Source: Uranotaenia lowii
Taxonomy: Eukaryota; Arthropoda; Insecta; Diptera; Culicidae
Length of the DNA stretch: 64,000 bases
Direction of reading: 5' to 3'
NCBI RefSeq assembly: GCF_029784155.1
Contig: NC_073691.1
Span: 64,052,839 to 64,116,838 of the forward strand
Position numbers and translations under genes: made by a program. The notes beneath the pieces were generated by a model. It saw only the letters and a list, made by a program, of their open reading frames with translations. It had not been told where the DNA came from and ran no database searches. Positions 33,752 through 44,340 of this stretch are shown here, one piece after another. Each line of letters begins with the position of its first letter. The stretch's first letter is position 1.

Positions 33752-34265
33752 GTCTGTTCAGTCAGTTAAACTGCGGCAGATATGTATTTCGTGATACTAC
33801 TAGGGCCGTACAAGGGCGACTTCATCGTTAGAAGTCACGGAACATGTTATTTATAGTTTGGCCATTTCGGAAATCAGTTCAGATCCTATATTTTGAGGTC
33901 AGGGTCTGGGTTGCCAGGTGCTCAGATTTGTGTTTATTTACATTCAGTTTAATGAGGTAGACCGTGATAGACCGGTAATCCAGCAATCCGTTATCAGGTT
34001 GTCAGAGCAACCTGTCAACTGAATTTTTCATTCGGTGCGTAGAAGGTTTTATAATTCCCTTAGAGGTCGAACAGCATTTCCGACAGCCACTAAAAGAACT
34101 TCAAAGTAACTTTAAGGACTTTAAAGTAACTTTAAGGACTTTAAATTTGGGCTGTATAGAATTCTCTAGGAAAGAGGAGAAGGGCTGTTTAAGCTTCTAA
34201 GATCACGTTTTAAGGGAATTTTGGTTGCTTGGGGAGGCCGCCAGCAAATTTAGTTGTAGCTGTGG
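33752..34265. other. Gap with a short tandem duplication
   Basis: No gene. About 34100-34144 contains two direct copies of a roughly 22-bp word (AAAGTAACTTTAAGGACTTT). Otherwise unremarkable. Confidence 0.5.
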
Positions 34266-34735
34266 AAAATTATTTTTATTTTCATAGTTTACCGTCCCAC
34301 GACATAACATCATGCACATAATTAACTCCTATATTCGCCAGATCACGCTCGACTTGGTCTAACCACCTTGCTCATTGCGCCTTTGCTCGTCTCGTTCCTA
34401 ACGGAAATTGTAGCGAACACCTGTTATTCAGGACAGTCATTCGATATTCTCGCAACATGTCCTGTCAGCGTATTCATCCAGCCTTCGCCATTTTCTGGTT
34501 CTCCGTCGAGTTGCGCAAGCTAGTGGTTCGTGCTTCGTCTCCACACTTCGTTCTCCTGCACACCGCAAAAAAATGTTCGTAACACATATCGCTAGAATAC
34601 TTCGAGTGTACGCAGGTCCTTTTCGAGCAATATCCACGTCTGGGGCCGTGGAGAACAATAGATCTGCGTCATGTACAGATAATACTTCGTGCGAGAGCCA
34701 AGGCCAATTTGTCATTAATACTAACGTCCATTATA
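34266..34735 (-). mobile_element. RTE LINE 3' fragment, third copy
   Basis: On the minus strand this matches the 3' end of the two RTE copies: the terminus GTGGGACGGTAAACTATGAA followed by an A-rich tail (plus-strand 34266-34300), the ARWLDQVE-encoding region near 34345-34380, the AGHVA region near 34450 and the MNHELA region near 34520. Frames are shattered by indels; the frame 34437-34715 is a shadow reading of the same sequence. Its 5' end at about 34735 is a truncation. Confidence 0.75.
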
Positions 34736-35804
34736 CCAAATATAATAGAGACTAATATTCACCACACTTGTTTTCCTCATACAGTGGGAAGGCGACACCA
34801 TCAGCATCCTCTAGCGGACAAAATGGAAGCACTATTTTGAGAAATTCGTCTAACTTGTGAATATCGTGTATTCCGGACTCGACTTGATCAGGGATGCCAG
34901 TTATAATAATTGGAATTGTTTATTTCTTTTCTTGCACCATAAAAATTTTAGTGAATCAACTAACAAATAAAAAGTAATTGAAGAAAATATTTCCATACAA
35001 TACTTGTTAATAATCCTGAACAAAATATAGATCTCACCTATAAATTTTAATTACCCTACTTATTTGATGTTAGGATTCGTGCATGACCCGCTAATGGTTC
35101 ACGACCAATATCTTTGTGAAAGTAAAAAAATAATGTTTAGTAAAATATTATATAAATAAACTTTGCCTTAAATATGCACAAAACCAGAAACAATGATAGG
35201 TTGTCATAGTAGGACCGGAAAATGGTCAAGAAACTGCGGAATTTAGTGAAGTAAAACATTTCGTAAATTTCTTCATTACCTAAACATACCTGCAGTCATT
35301 TTTTCCCAGTCAAACGCAGTCATATTTTTTATCCAGCGCTCCGATTATCCCTAAATAGTAGCTCTTAAACCGCACTGTTTTTTCGTACAAATTCACATCT
35401 GACGAAATCTAACAAATTTTTATTATATGATTTTGTTGCATGCACAAGTTTTTCATCCAGCCATCCATTATGGCTGCAAATGAAAATATGACAAAAAAAA
35501 ACAGATAAGCGCTTAATGAACTGATTGTATAAAAACAAGAAATCAATAAAAAACCAAAATTATTACAATTAAAACAAGATATTCCCAATCATCCACTCTC
35601 CTAGCACAATTTCTTACTAAGGTGAATATTTTTGTTATGAGTTTTTTATAAATCTAGGCCCAGAGAACGAGCACTATATGCCCAGTTGGTTTCGAGGATT
35701 TAGCTGGTGGCGAAAAAGATTTTAAATTTCTGACATCAAACCACATTTCTCAAATGAGCGGAATTTAATTTTTTTAAAGTGTACCTAAACTCAACAAAAA
35801 AGTA

Positions 35805-36829
35805 CAGTAATACCTCGATATAAAGCAACCTCTTTTTAAAGCAACCTCGATATAACGTAACCCAATATAAAGCAACTTTTGCCTCTATATTACGTAACTT
35901 TTAAAAATGTTTCTAATTTGAATAAATATGTTTTATTTCAATACTTTTTTGTCATAAAAATATAATAATGTTGTTTATGAGCCAAGCGGTCAATTCTCAG
36001 AGGCATAAAGAGCAAATGACCGCAAGCTTTGGAAATGTAACTCCAGTACGCAAACATTAGTTGAGCAAGATGCCAGATCAGCACCTGGTTGGGAAGTCAG
36101 TAAGGAGAGGATTACTTTCATGCCATTTAGCATTATGGATGGTAGCTTCAAATTTCCATTGATGATAATAGGGAAATCCACGAAACCACGAGCGTTGAAA
36201 AACATTAAAGAGCTACCCGTATACTACAGGTCCTCCAAGAACGCCAAGATGACCAGAACTTTATTTAAAGAATGGTCTTTTGAGCAGTTTGTGCAAAAAA
36301 TCACCAAGTTTCTTGAAGAATCTGGTTTACCAAAGCTGCTCTAGTTTTAGACAATTGTTCTGCACATTTTAATGCAGATGAGCTGAAAACCGAAGATGGG
36401 TCGATCTTCACCATATTTTTACCACCGAATACCACTACCGGCAATACAGCCAATGGACCAGAACATAATTCAAATGATTAAGTCACGGTACAGAAATCTT
36501 ATGATGCGTGAAATTCAAGGTCGAGGTGGAGATTTCGACGAAAATATAAAACAAATAAACATTATGGATGCAATCTATTGGGTTGCGCAATCATGGGTTT
36601 CAGTTCCCGCAGAAGCTATCCGGAAGTCATGGAACTGGTTGTACAACCCTTCTGAAATTGAGAACGAGTTACCACTGTCTGTTGTCAGAGAAAGGTGGAA
36701 CGGAATTGCAGCGAAACTATCACTATCGCTGCTCCAAAGGACCATTTTAAGAAGTGTTTCGATATAACGTAATTTCGATAAAAAGAAACGAAAAAAAAAA
36801 TTTTGTTGTTTTATATCGAGGTATTACTG
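35805..36829 (+). mobile_element. pogo/Tigger-like DNA transposon, deleted copy
   Basis: Both ends read CAGTAATACCTCGATATAAA (20 bp perfect inverted repeats; 35805-35824 and 36810-36829), flanked by TA on each side, as expected for the Tc1/mariner-pogo group. CGATATAACGTAA words recur just inside both ends. The 1025-bp body keeps the C-terminal half of a DDE transposase but has lost the N-terminal DNA-binding region. Confidence 0.9.
36055..36770 (+). pseudogene. pogo/Tigger-type DDE transposase fragment
   Basis: The readable protein starts near 36055 with RSAPGWEVSKERITFMP, then GSFKFPLMIIGKSTKPRALK, LPVYYRSSKNAKMT, EEWSF-like FKEWSFEQFV, then in a second frame LVLDNCSAHFNADEL (the second catalytic aspartate, D-N), FLPPNTTT, then in a third frame IQPMDQNIIQMIKSRYRN (third catalytic aspartate region) and WNWLYNPSE. 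This is the DDE_1 superfamily endonuclease order. The first catalytic aspartate (N-x-D-E-T) and the helix-turn-helix domains are absent. Frameshifts near 36335 and 36430 inactivate it. Confidence 0.85.
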
Positions 36830-38037
36830 TAATGAAAATATGTTCGGACGGCATCCCTGATCAGCATTTCGACAGCTCCAGATTAACATTTTGAAATGGC
36901 ACAAAATGATATTCTGTATTTTTTTTTTTAATTTATAGAGACAAGAGTGTGCAACAGAATTGTTTTGTTCTTCCTAATTTAAACCAATTGTACTGAAATT
37001 TAAAAAACTCTTTCGAAATTAGATAAAATGCATCCGCTCAGCTCCGAATGGCATGTATGTTGGATTTGAAATAAAACATTTTTGTTATTTCTTAAATCTT
37101 TACTATTACAAACAAATGATAGTCTTAAACACATGTCATTGAAAACTATTGAAATATAACTGAGAATAATTATTGATAATCTTTTTGTAACTTCATTTTT
37201 GAATTTCCATTTTTTTATAAACTTATCAATATCTAATTTTCGTCTCTTAGATTTTTTTTTAATGTTCATTAAGCTTCCACTCATTTATATTTGCCGTTTT
37301 GTATGACATACTCATAATTTGTGGCTTTACTTCGATCAACATATTTACGCACTTATTTGCCTATACCCTAGCACACGAAATACAAAAAATTGTTGTTAAA
37401 ACTGAAAATCAAGACATAGATAAAGTGAGTTTAGTGGATTTCGATTTAAAGAAACTAAAAGGAGCTAATATTTGATTAAGAATATTTAGTTTGCTTGTTT
37501 ACTCGTCAAGTGCTGGCGGAAATTCTCAATGCTCATGCTATGACAAAAGCCTAAAATCTATGCTGGCAGATTTCATCGTGGATGTCGTAATGAGCGAATG
37601 TTAATCGAAAAATTATTCTTTCTCTGCTAAGGGAAGACCCGAGATCTGTCATAGTTGCAAGGAATTTTAGCTGCATCCCACTTACACTAATGGAAAATCA
37701 TAACCCATATTCGGCAGCGCTTATTAAATATTTTTCTTTAGATATTTATGAAGTCATAATAAATTAGTCATTTGGTCAATGCTTGACCTAAAACGTTTTT
37801 GAGCCTGATAACATTCAATTTTGATTCTTTCTTATTTTAAACTTTGCGCTAAATCAATTGTCATATCAAAATCACGATGTGTAAAGGTTTGGATAACGTT
37901 TTGAAAATTGTAAGAATTTGCACTTTTAATAATTAATATTTATTTAAAAAGTAATCATTTTACTTTCCGCCTTTGCGATATGCTACGCCACACTTTTTGC
38001 GATTCTCAGTTGAAAATCAGGACACCTGGCATCTCTG

Positions 38038-39936
38038 ATCAAAGCTCCGAAAAAAATCACAGTGTAATACTTCCATTTCTGTCGCCAGATAGCGCTATTC
38101 GTGTCTCCCGTTTTCTCGTTAAGTGGTGTATATCGGTTTAAGTATATCTGATTATACCCTTAGAGAGTTGTATATGACAATTTTCACGCACACTAAATGA
38201 CGTGTACGCATTAGACTGAGAAAATTAAAGAGTTTTTGTACAAAGAACGGTAGATGTTCGATTTTTTCAATTTTTGTTAATATTATTTTAACCTGTTTCG
38301 CTCTACAGACTCGGGCCTCGGGAACTGCCAGCAGAGAAAAGCATGGTAATTTTTAAATGTGACATTCAAAATGAGTTACGATCAATTTCAGTAAATATTA
38401 AATTGAAAATTATTACCGTTGCTTTCCTTTAATTCAAGGAATGGTCCTAAACGAGCCTCATTGTGAACAGTTAACTTCTTACGGTCCAAAGCTCATCTCC
38501 CTTGTGAAAATCTCACTGCCCCTTGTTGACGATATTGTCCTGCTATCTCGAAGAAAAAATAAACTTCATACAAAAACTGCTACTGTAAGTTGCTGCTGCA
38601 GTTGATGGTGGCGGTGATAATGGATCGAAAATCGTCGAAAAATCACCGTGATATTATCGTTGACACCCCGCCGCTGCCTTCTGTGTGTGCAGTTCATCCG
38701 AGGAGTCGCACCTAAAAATCCCTGAAATCTCTTCCATGAACTCAAATGGTGTCTTTAATTTTATATTTCACAAGTCATTAATTACTGGTCGCGCAAAGGC
38801 CGAGAGAAAAGTTCGTCTTTAATAACAAAAATAAACTTCATTGGCATAAAACGGTTTTTTTTGCTTCGATCGCTTGCCACAAAGCGTGTGTGTTTTTGAG
38901 CAGTTCCAGTTTTTTTTTTCATGGTTCGCTTGATAGCGGAATGTTTTGGGACCTGGTTGAGATTCGAGGGAAAAAAATGTCACCACTCTTTCGTGGATGT
39001 GTAAATTTTATTCCACTTCTGTCACCTGTGCGTGTAGCAGGTTTATTAGCATGAAACCTCGGCAGACTTCTGTTGTAGACTCCTTGCCTTGCAAGTACAG
39101 CAAGAAGAGCAATGGAACAAAATCCGTGAATTAGTATTCCGTGGTGCATAATTAGTCGATAAATTTTAACGATTCGTCAAGAAATAAATTAAAAACCGTG
39201 TGTGTAGTTACTTCATTCTGGATTTTGGGCCGCGTGGCTCCCATGAATGAGGTGATTGTGATCCTCCCGTTGCAGCCTGATCGGTCAAGCCAAGCTGAGC
39301 CGGCCCCCGAAAAGTGACAGCTCGTTGCGGGCCAAATCGTGCCCGCATAATTTATGTTGCGGTCAGGTTTTGTGTAAACATTTTACGCGCAACAATGATG
39401 ACGAAACCCCGGAGCTGCAGTAGGACTCTGATTGTTTGTCACCTCGTCAAAGAGAACGGCCGTTTATAAGTGGTTCAGGTGATTTGTCATTAACGCTTCT
39501 GCTTGAGCCGCCTGAATGGATCCGCTAATTGTTTGAACCTTGTCCAGGCGCACGGGCGATGCATCGCGTGAGCTCTTGCGCAATCTAAGTATTTGCTTAA
39601 GGAATATGGGAATTCATTAACAAAACTCAATTAAAGGAAAAATATAGCTAGGATTTTCTTTTATTAATTTCAAGTCAGTGGTTTTTAAATCAAGGAATAC
39701 GTCTATCTGAGCTCTCATTATATTTAATGTGGTTCAGTTCGTAGTTCGTTCCAATTCCCTGTATTCACCTTTCTAATCATCCATATTCCTCCAGGGACAA
39801 AATTATCGAAGAAATTTATTGGTTTTTATTTCCTTATTTCCAGCGAAATCTGAAAGCAAACATATTTTGCGATGAATTAAAAAGTAAATTTTCTTCTGTT
39901 TAACGTTATTTTCTTCGTTTACAGAAGATCAAATAA
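38038..39936. other. Non-repetitive, GC-richer stretch
   Basis: About 38580-39600 is less AT-rich, shows no transposon ends and does not recur in the window. The minus-strand frame 38919-39149 has a hydrophobic start but no conserved feature. The segment includes TGTAAACA and TTTATG words that could be transcription-factor sites. It may be host regulatory DNA or an untranslated region; no gene can be assigned. Confidence 0.35.
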
Positions 39937-42123
39937 CAGGGGTGAGCAACCCGCGGCCCGCGGGTGGCATGCGGCCCTTGAGACATGTTTGTGCGGCCCG
40001 CGAAGCTTATCTCAAATTTAATTTATTTCACGATTTTTTCTACGATAGTTTGTTAATTATCATAAAATAGTAGTCCCTACTAAACCAAAAAAAAATGATA
40101 AATCAATAACATGATATGAACTTTTCTTGTTTGCAGTTGCATATGTCCCATAATCATCCAGTTTGTTGACTTTTTTTGGTACGATTAAAGCTTTTTATTG
40201 ACTTCTGTTTATTTATTGGAAAAACGTTATAGATATAGGAGTTAGTGAAGTCTTTATTTTTCGTTTCAGGTAAAGTTGAAATTGTATGATGAAGTGAAAT
40301 ATTTTTGTTCTTGATTATTGACAGGAATAAGGAAAGTCTCATAATAAAACTCGGCTAACGATTAGAGATTTCTTAAAGACAGAACTCAGCGAAATTCTGA
40401 TTGCTTGACAAAAACCATATCTGTTATTCTGTGATTCAAACAAAAAGTTTGTTATGATTAAACAGCGGAACAGCATTTTAATGCCTATATTCCAACCGAT
40501 TTTGTTAAGAGTTTGGCGTCCTTAATTTAAAACATTTCAGAGATTTTGTCTTTAACTTCTAGTTTCGGTGATACGGCGTGTGGGAATTTTGAAAATGACA
40601 AGTTTTGGGTAAAATCAATCTTTCACGTCTCAGTGGCCGAGTATTTAACGTGGTGACACGGTAATTGCATGGACGACCTGAGGCATGGGTTCGATTCCCA
40701 TCCGGTGCAGGATGTTGAATGTTAATCGTAAGTTGTCCATCATGTTTATTCAGTCTGTAAGCCTAAATCGGCTAAGACTGTGTCTGTCTTTTCATGACTG
40801 ATAAGATCAACCAATAAACCTACATAAGATGAAAAGCTGGGTATCAATCTGTTTACTAATCTTCATTCAATTATGGATCAAAATATTTCCAAAATATTCT
40901 TGTATCAGAGAAAAACGCTTTCAAAAAATTGAATTATACAATTTATAGAAATACCAAAAAATAGCATTACAACTTCTTCTGACATCATTGAAAAGTTATT
41001 GAATATTGGATAATAAAGTTTTTAATTCATCCGACAATTTTGTTGAAGACTGCGAAAGATTCAATTTAGTATTTTTTCTTAATTTTTTTTTTTAATTTCC
41101 GTTTTTGCAAGTTCGGAAAAAAGAAAATTTCCATTAATTTTTTTTTCCTGAGAATTCAAAATAACTAGCGGTCTTTGATCATTGAGTCGATAAGTATTTG
41201 TAATTTACAGGTTTTTCAAAAAAGTTATTAAATTGAATAACTTATTTTGTTACCTATTTTTATCTCGAAAACTAGAGCTGACAAGAAAAACTAATTGAAT
41301 ATTTTGATTCAGCGCCCCTGAACAAATAAAAATCAGTTCTGAGATTCCTGGTACCTCGGAAAAATGTGAATTTGGGTGTCTTGTGATCAGAGGTATCTAA
41401 ATTCAATTAATAGAATTTATGAAATCTGTAAAAAAAAATTCTAGAATCAAAGATGTAAACTGCAACATTGACAAATATGTTTAGAATCCGTGAAATTAAA
41501 AATTTTTCATAATTTTGAAACCTTTTACAATATCGCAATGAAATGATTTCATATGCAACTTCAAATTTAAAAAATTCTCCGTGTAAAGAAAAAAAAATGA
41601 AGCTTCACGACCAAATTTTTGAATAAATTGTGAAAAAACTTTTTGAAAATGGGCACAGAAAAAAACTCTATGGTTAAGCTCCATTAAACTCTTAATGGAA
41701 AGTGAGGATGAAAAATTTCATCGCATTGCTTCGAACGAAAAGGGTTTTTCTCAAAAACTGGTTCAAATCTTTCCACGAACCAAAAAAAGACTTTCACAAT
41801 TTTTTAGTTTTTAATAAATAAAAAGCAAGCAAACGATGTTTTCTGTGTTCCAAATTAATTAAAACATTTCAGTTATTGAAAAATGATCATGATTGAGTGA
41901 TGAACCTATTCAATTTAATTACCTTTAATTAAGAAGAATGTTTATGCAAGTACACGAATTCGTTTTTTTATCCATTTTCAGTTTTTTGTTGTCAAAAATT
42001 TGTCGTTATAAAAAATTACGTAGCTCTGCCTACGACTATTACCTAAATTTTGTTTTCATGCGGCCCGCCGAAAGAATTTTAAATTATAAGCGGCCCGTTG
42101 CTTCAAAAGGTTGCTCACCCCCT
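39937..42123. mobile_element. hAT-like element with GCGGCCCGC subterminal repeats
   Basis: Left end CAGGGGTGAGCAACC at 39937; right end GGTTGCTCACCCCCTA at 42109-42124, its near-exact reverse complement. GCGGCCCGC/GCGGCCC words are clustered inside both ends (39953-40007 and 42061-42098), a familiar look for hAT elements in many animals. The 2.19-kb interior is AT-rich and lacks a transposase; it contains a SINE at 40627-40830. No exact 8-bp duplication is visible at the present ends. Confidence 0.7.
40627..40830 (+). repeat. tRNA-derived SINE
   Basis: A-box-like CAGTGGCCGAGTATTTAACG at 40631 and a perfect B-box GGGTTCGATTCCC at 40687-40699 give the Pol III promoter arrangement. The sequence continues past the tRNA-like head into a body (CTAAATCGGCTAAGACTG, GATAAGATCAACCAATAAA) that ends about 40830. 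The head resembles a Leu/Ser-type tRNA but an acceptor stem does not close. Confidence 0.7.
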
Positions 42124-42230
42124 AAAAATTTTGGACTAACCCCTAGATAAGTGCGCCAAAGAATGTTTTGTTGAAATGTGCCGCCATTTTAAGAAGTTTT
42201 AATCAATTGTCTTTTATTTGTTGTCAGAAT

Positions 42231-42430
42231 AGACTGAGTCGATTTTAGGTCATTTTTGACAATCCCAAACCCTAGACTGGGGTCTAAAAAGTTTCTTTTT
42301 GGAACAAAACTCATCCCTATTTTTTTGCAGAATTTTTAAGTAACGCTTACATGAGTAAATTTGGACTTTTGCGTTTGTATGGGAAAATTGAATATTTTTT
42401 ATTGAAAATCAACATTATTTTTCCATACAA
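42231..42430 (+). repeat. GACTGAGTCGATTT repeat, copy 1
   Basis: AGACTGAGTCGATTTTAGGTC, GGGGTCTAAAAAG, AACAAAACTCATCC, TAAGTAACG, TTACATGAGTAAATTTG and TATGGGAAAATTGAATATTT appear in the same order as at 53221-53430 and, reversed, at 58803-59003. It is a dispersed repeat of unknown class. Confidence 0.75.
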
Positions 42431-43689
42431 CTTTTGTTTTTATTCCCACGAACCAAAAGTCATGGCACCCATTTTGTCAAGAAATTTTCGTTTCCTTTGG
42501 CGGGGTTTTTTTCACCATCACCATGGGCCGGACATTAGAAGCAACCATCCAGCCAGAGTACACTTGTACTGGATAGTAAATCAAAGCTTGCCAAGCATTA
42601 AAAATTTTAAAGGGGAAATATTGGCGGATGTTTTTTTTCTGCTTCTGTTCAAAGCACGTGGTACCGGTACGAGATTTTTGGATGCAATAATGAGCCTACA
42701 TGTTGGATTGAAAGTACTACAAACCTGGTAGGAATATATTAACTATTTAAAATTGCAGTGGCTTTCAAAGTGCTCTTTACCGCTGCTCGGAGACTTTGTT
42801 GGTCTACAAACAGTGAACTGAACAGTGAACAATGTATTGACTTTTTCTGCCGAATAGCTATTCGGACTGAGTGTCAATTTCTTCATTGGCCAATTTCTAA
42901 CTTTTGTGTTGTCATTGATGACCAATGTAGTCGATTTATCCATCCAATTTTGAGAAAATTTATTGTAAAACTGTTTAGCACTGCGAATTCAAACAAATGA
43001 TATCTTAGAATTTAACATTGATTACTCTTCAAAATAATTAATTGGATGTTTGTGCCCAAGAAGAATAGAAAAATTGGATTGGTGACTTCGGTTCAGAGAT
43101 GATCTGTTCTCGATAACTTCAAATAATTATTACAGAGCTTTCAACATTTAAGGTAAACTAATAATAAAACAGTGTAAATTAAAAAAGCGAAAAAATACAC
43201 ACATACAATGGAAAACATGCAAAGTAAGTTTTTGTCATGGTTAAAAAAAAGTTCGGAAGTCTATTTAGAAATTTCTGAGTAAGGAAAATTTAAACAAACC
43301 AATGTACAAGAAGATTATCCATGTTGAAAAGTGGGATAATCTCCAACAGAGATCTTCTTTAGACAGGGGATAGGAAAGATAAAAAAACTGTTTCATCTTT
43401 TGAAGAAAAAAAATATAGGGCCAAATTTATTCAAACTTCCTAAAAAATGAATGATGTAAAAAATGTTTTTCGTGAAAGGAGGAATCAGCATTCAAAGGAA
43501 ATTATTTAAAATTTCATAATCAAAACCTCATAAGAATATTTTTTTCAATAAATTTGAAAACGATAAACAGAGTGAATAATCTCAATAAAAACTTAAAAAA
43601 GACTAACAAAACTTAGATGGCCAAACTTGGGCCAATTTCTTATAATTATGAATATAAAGCTTCCAAAATTTCGAAAAGTCAAATGATTT
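42431..43689. other. AT-rich gap, no gene seen
   Basis: The 126-codon frame 42351-42731 begins inside a repeat and has no recognised motif. No other feature can be supported. Confidence 0.5.
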
Positions 43690-44340
43690 ATATTTTTTTG
43701 TGAACCCGAGCAAGGCCGGGTAAAATCAGCCGGCTAAATATAAAAACGAATGTTTGTCTGTCTGTCTGTTCCCATAAACTCGAAAATTACTGATCCGATT
43801 AATGGGAAATTCGGTATGTTCAGGTTTTTGATGGTTTTCAGGTCGGAGATGGTTTCTAAAACACTTTCAACTCGCTCCGATTTAAAGGCAGAGGGCTCCT
43901 ATACAAAATTCATAAAAATGAGACACAATTCGAATAATTTTTGGAAATTTCTGAACCGATTAACGTAAAATTTGGGGTGAAACCGTTTTCAAGATGGGGG
44001 ATGGTTTCTTCAATACTTTCAAACCCTTCCGAATCCAAAAAAGGCTGGCTCCCATACAAAATGTACAAAAAAAAACACAATTTGAACATTTTTTTGGAAA
44101 CTACTGAACCGATCAACGTGAAATTTTCATGTAGCTATTTTCAACACCGGGCATGATTTCTATAAAACTTTAAAAACCCTTCGAATCTCAAAAGAGGGGG
44201 CTCCCATACAAAATTCATAAAAATATGACACAATCCGAACAATTTTCGAAAACAACTGAACCGATCACCGTGAAATAGGATATGTAGCCGTTTTCAAGAC
44301 CTTTGATAGACGCTTCCCATTTTAATGAACTAAGACTCTC
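43690..44340 (+). repeat. Helitron-like segment with ~151-bp tandem units
   Basis: 43705-43735 (ACCCGAGCAAGGCCGGGT, then AAATCAGC) resembles the 3' tail of insect Helitron-like elements. It is followed by TATAAAAACGAATGTTTGTC and a short CTGT microsatellite, the usual opposite end. About three diverged units of some 151 bp follow (GATGGTTTCTA at 43849, GATGGTTTCTT at 44000, CATGATTTCTA at 44152), each with CTCC(T/C)ATACAAAATTCATAAA, GAACAATTTTTGGAAA and CTGAACCGATTAACGT words. Non-coding. Confidence 0.55.

Larger units (their letters stand above)
34889..38037. mobile_element. Composite region bounded by CAGGGATGCCAG ends
   Basis: TTGATCAGGGATGCCAG starts at about 34885. The inverted word GGCATCCCTGATCA lies at 36850-36863 and CTGGCATCTCTGATCA at 38026-38041. 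These three termini suggest two related non-autonomous elements, hAT-like by the CAGGG start, one nested in or abutting the other. The pogo/Tigger-like element (35805-36829) sits inside. Between 36860 and 38025 the DNA is AT-rich and non-coding. I cannot tell which pair of ends belongs together. Confidence 0.45.

Noticed and set aside
34437..34715. 92-codon minus-strand frame
   Set aside because: A shifted-frame reading of the third RTE 3' fragment.
38919..39149. 76-codon minus-strand frame with signal-peptide-like start
   Set aside because: Hydrophobic start alone is not enough; no cleavage context, splice sites or homologue that I recognise.
42351..42731. 126-codon plus-strand frame with an H-H-H-H run
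   Set aside because: It starts in a dispersed repeat and lacks any recognised domain.
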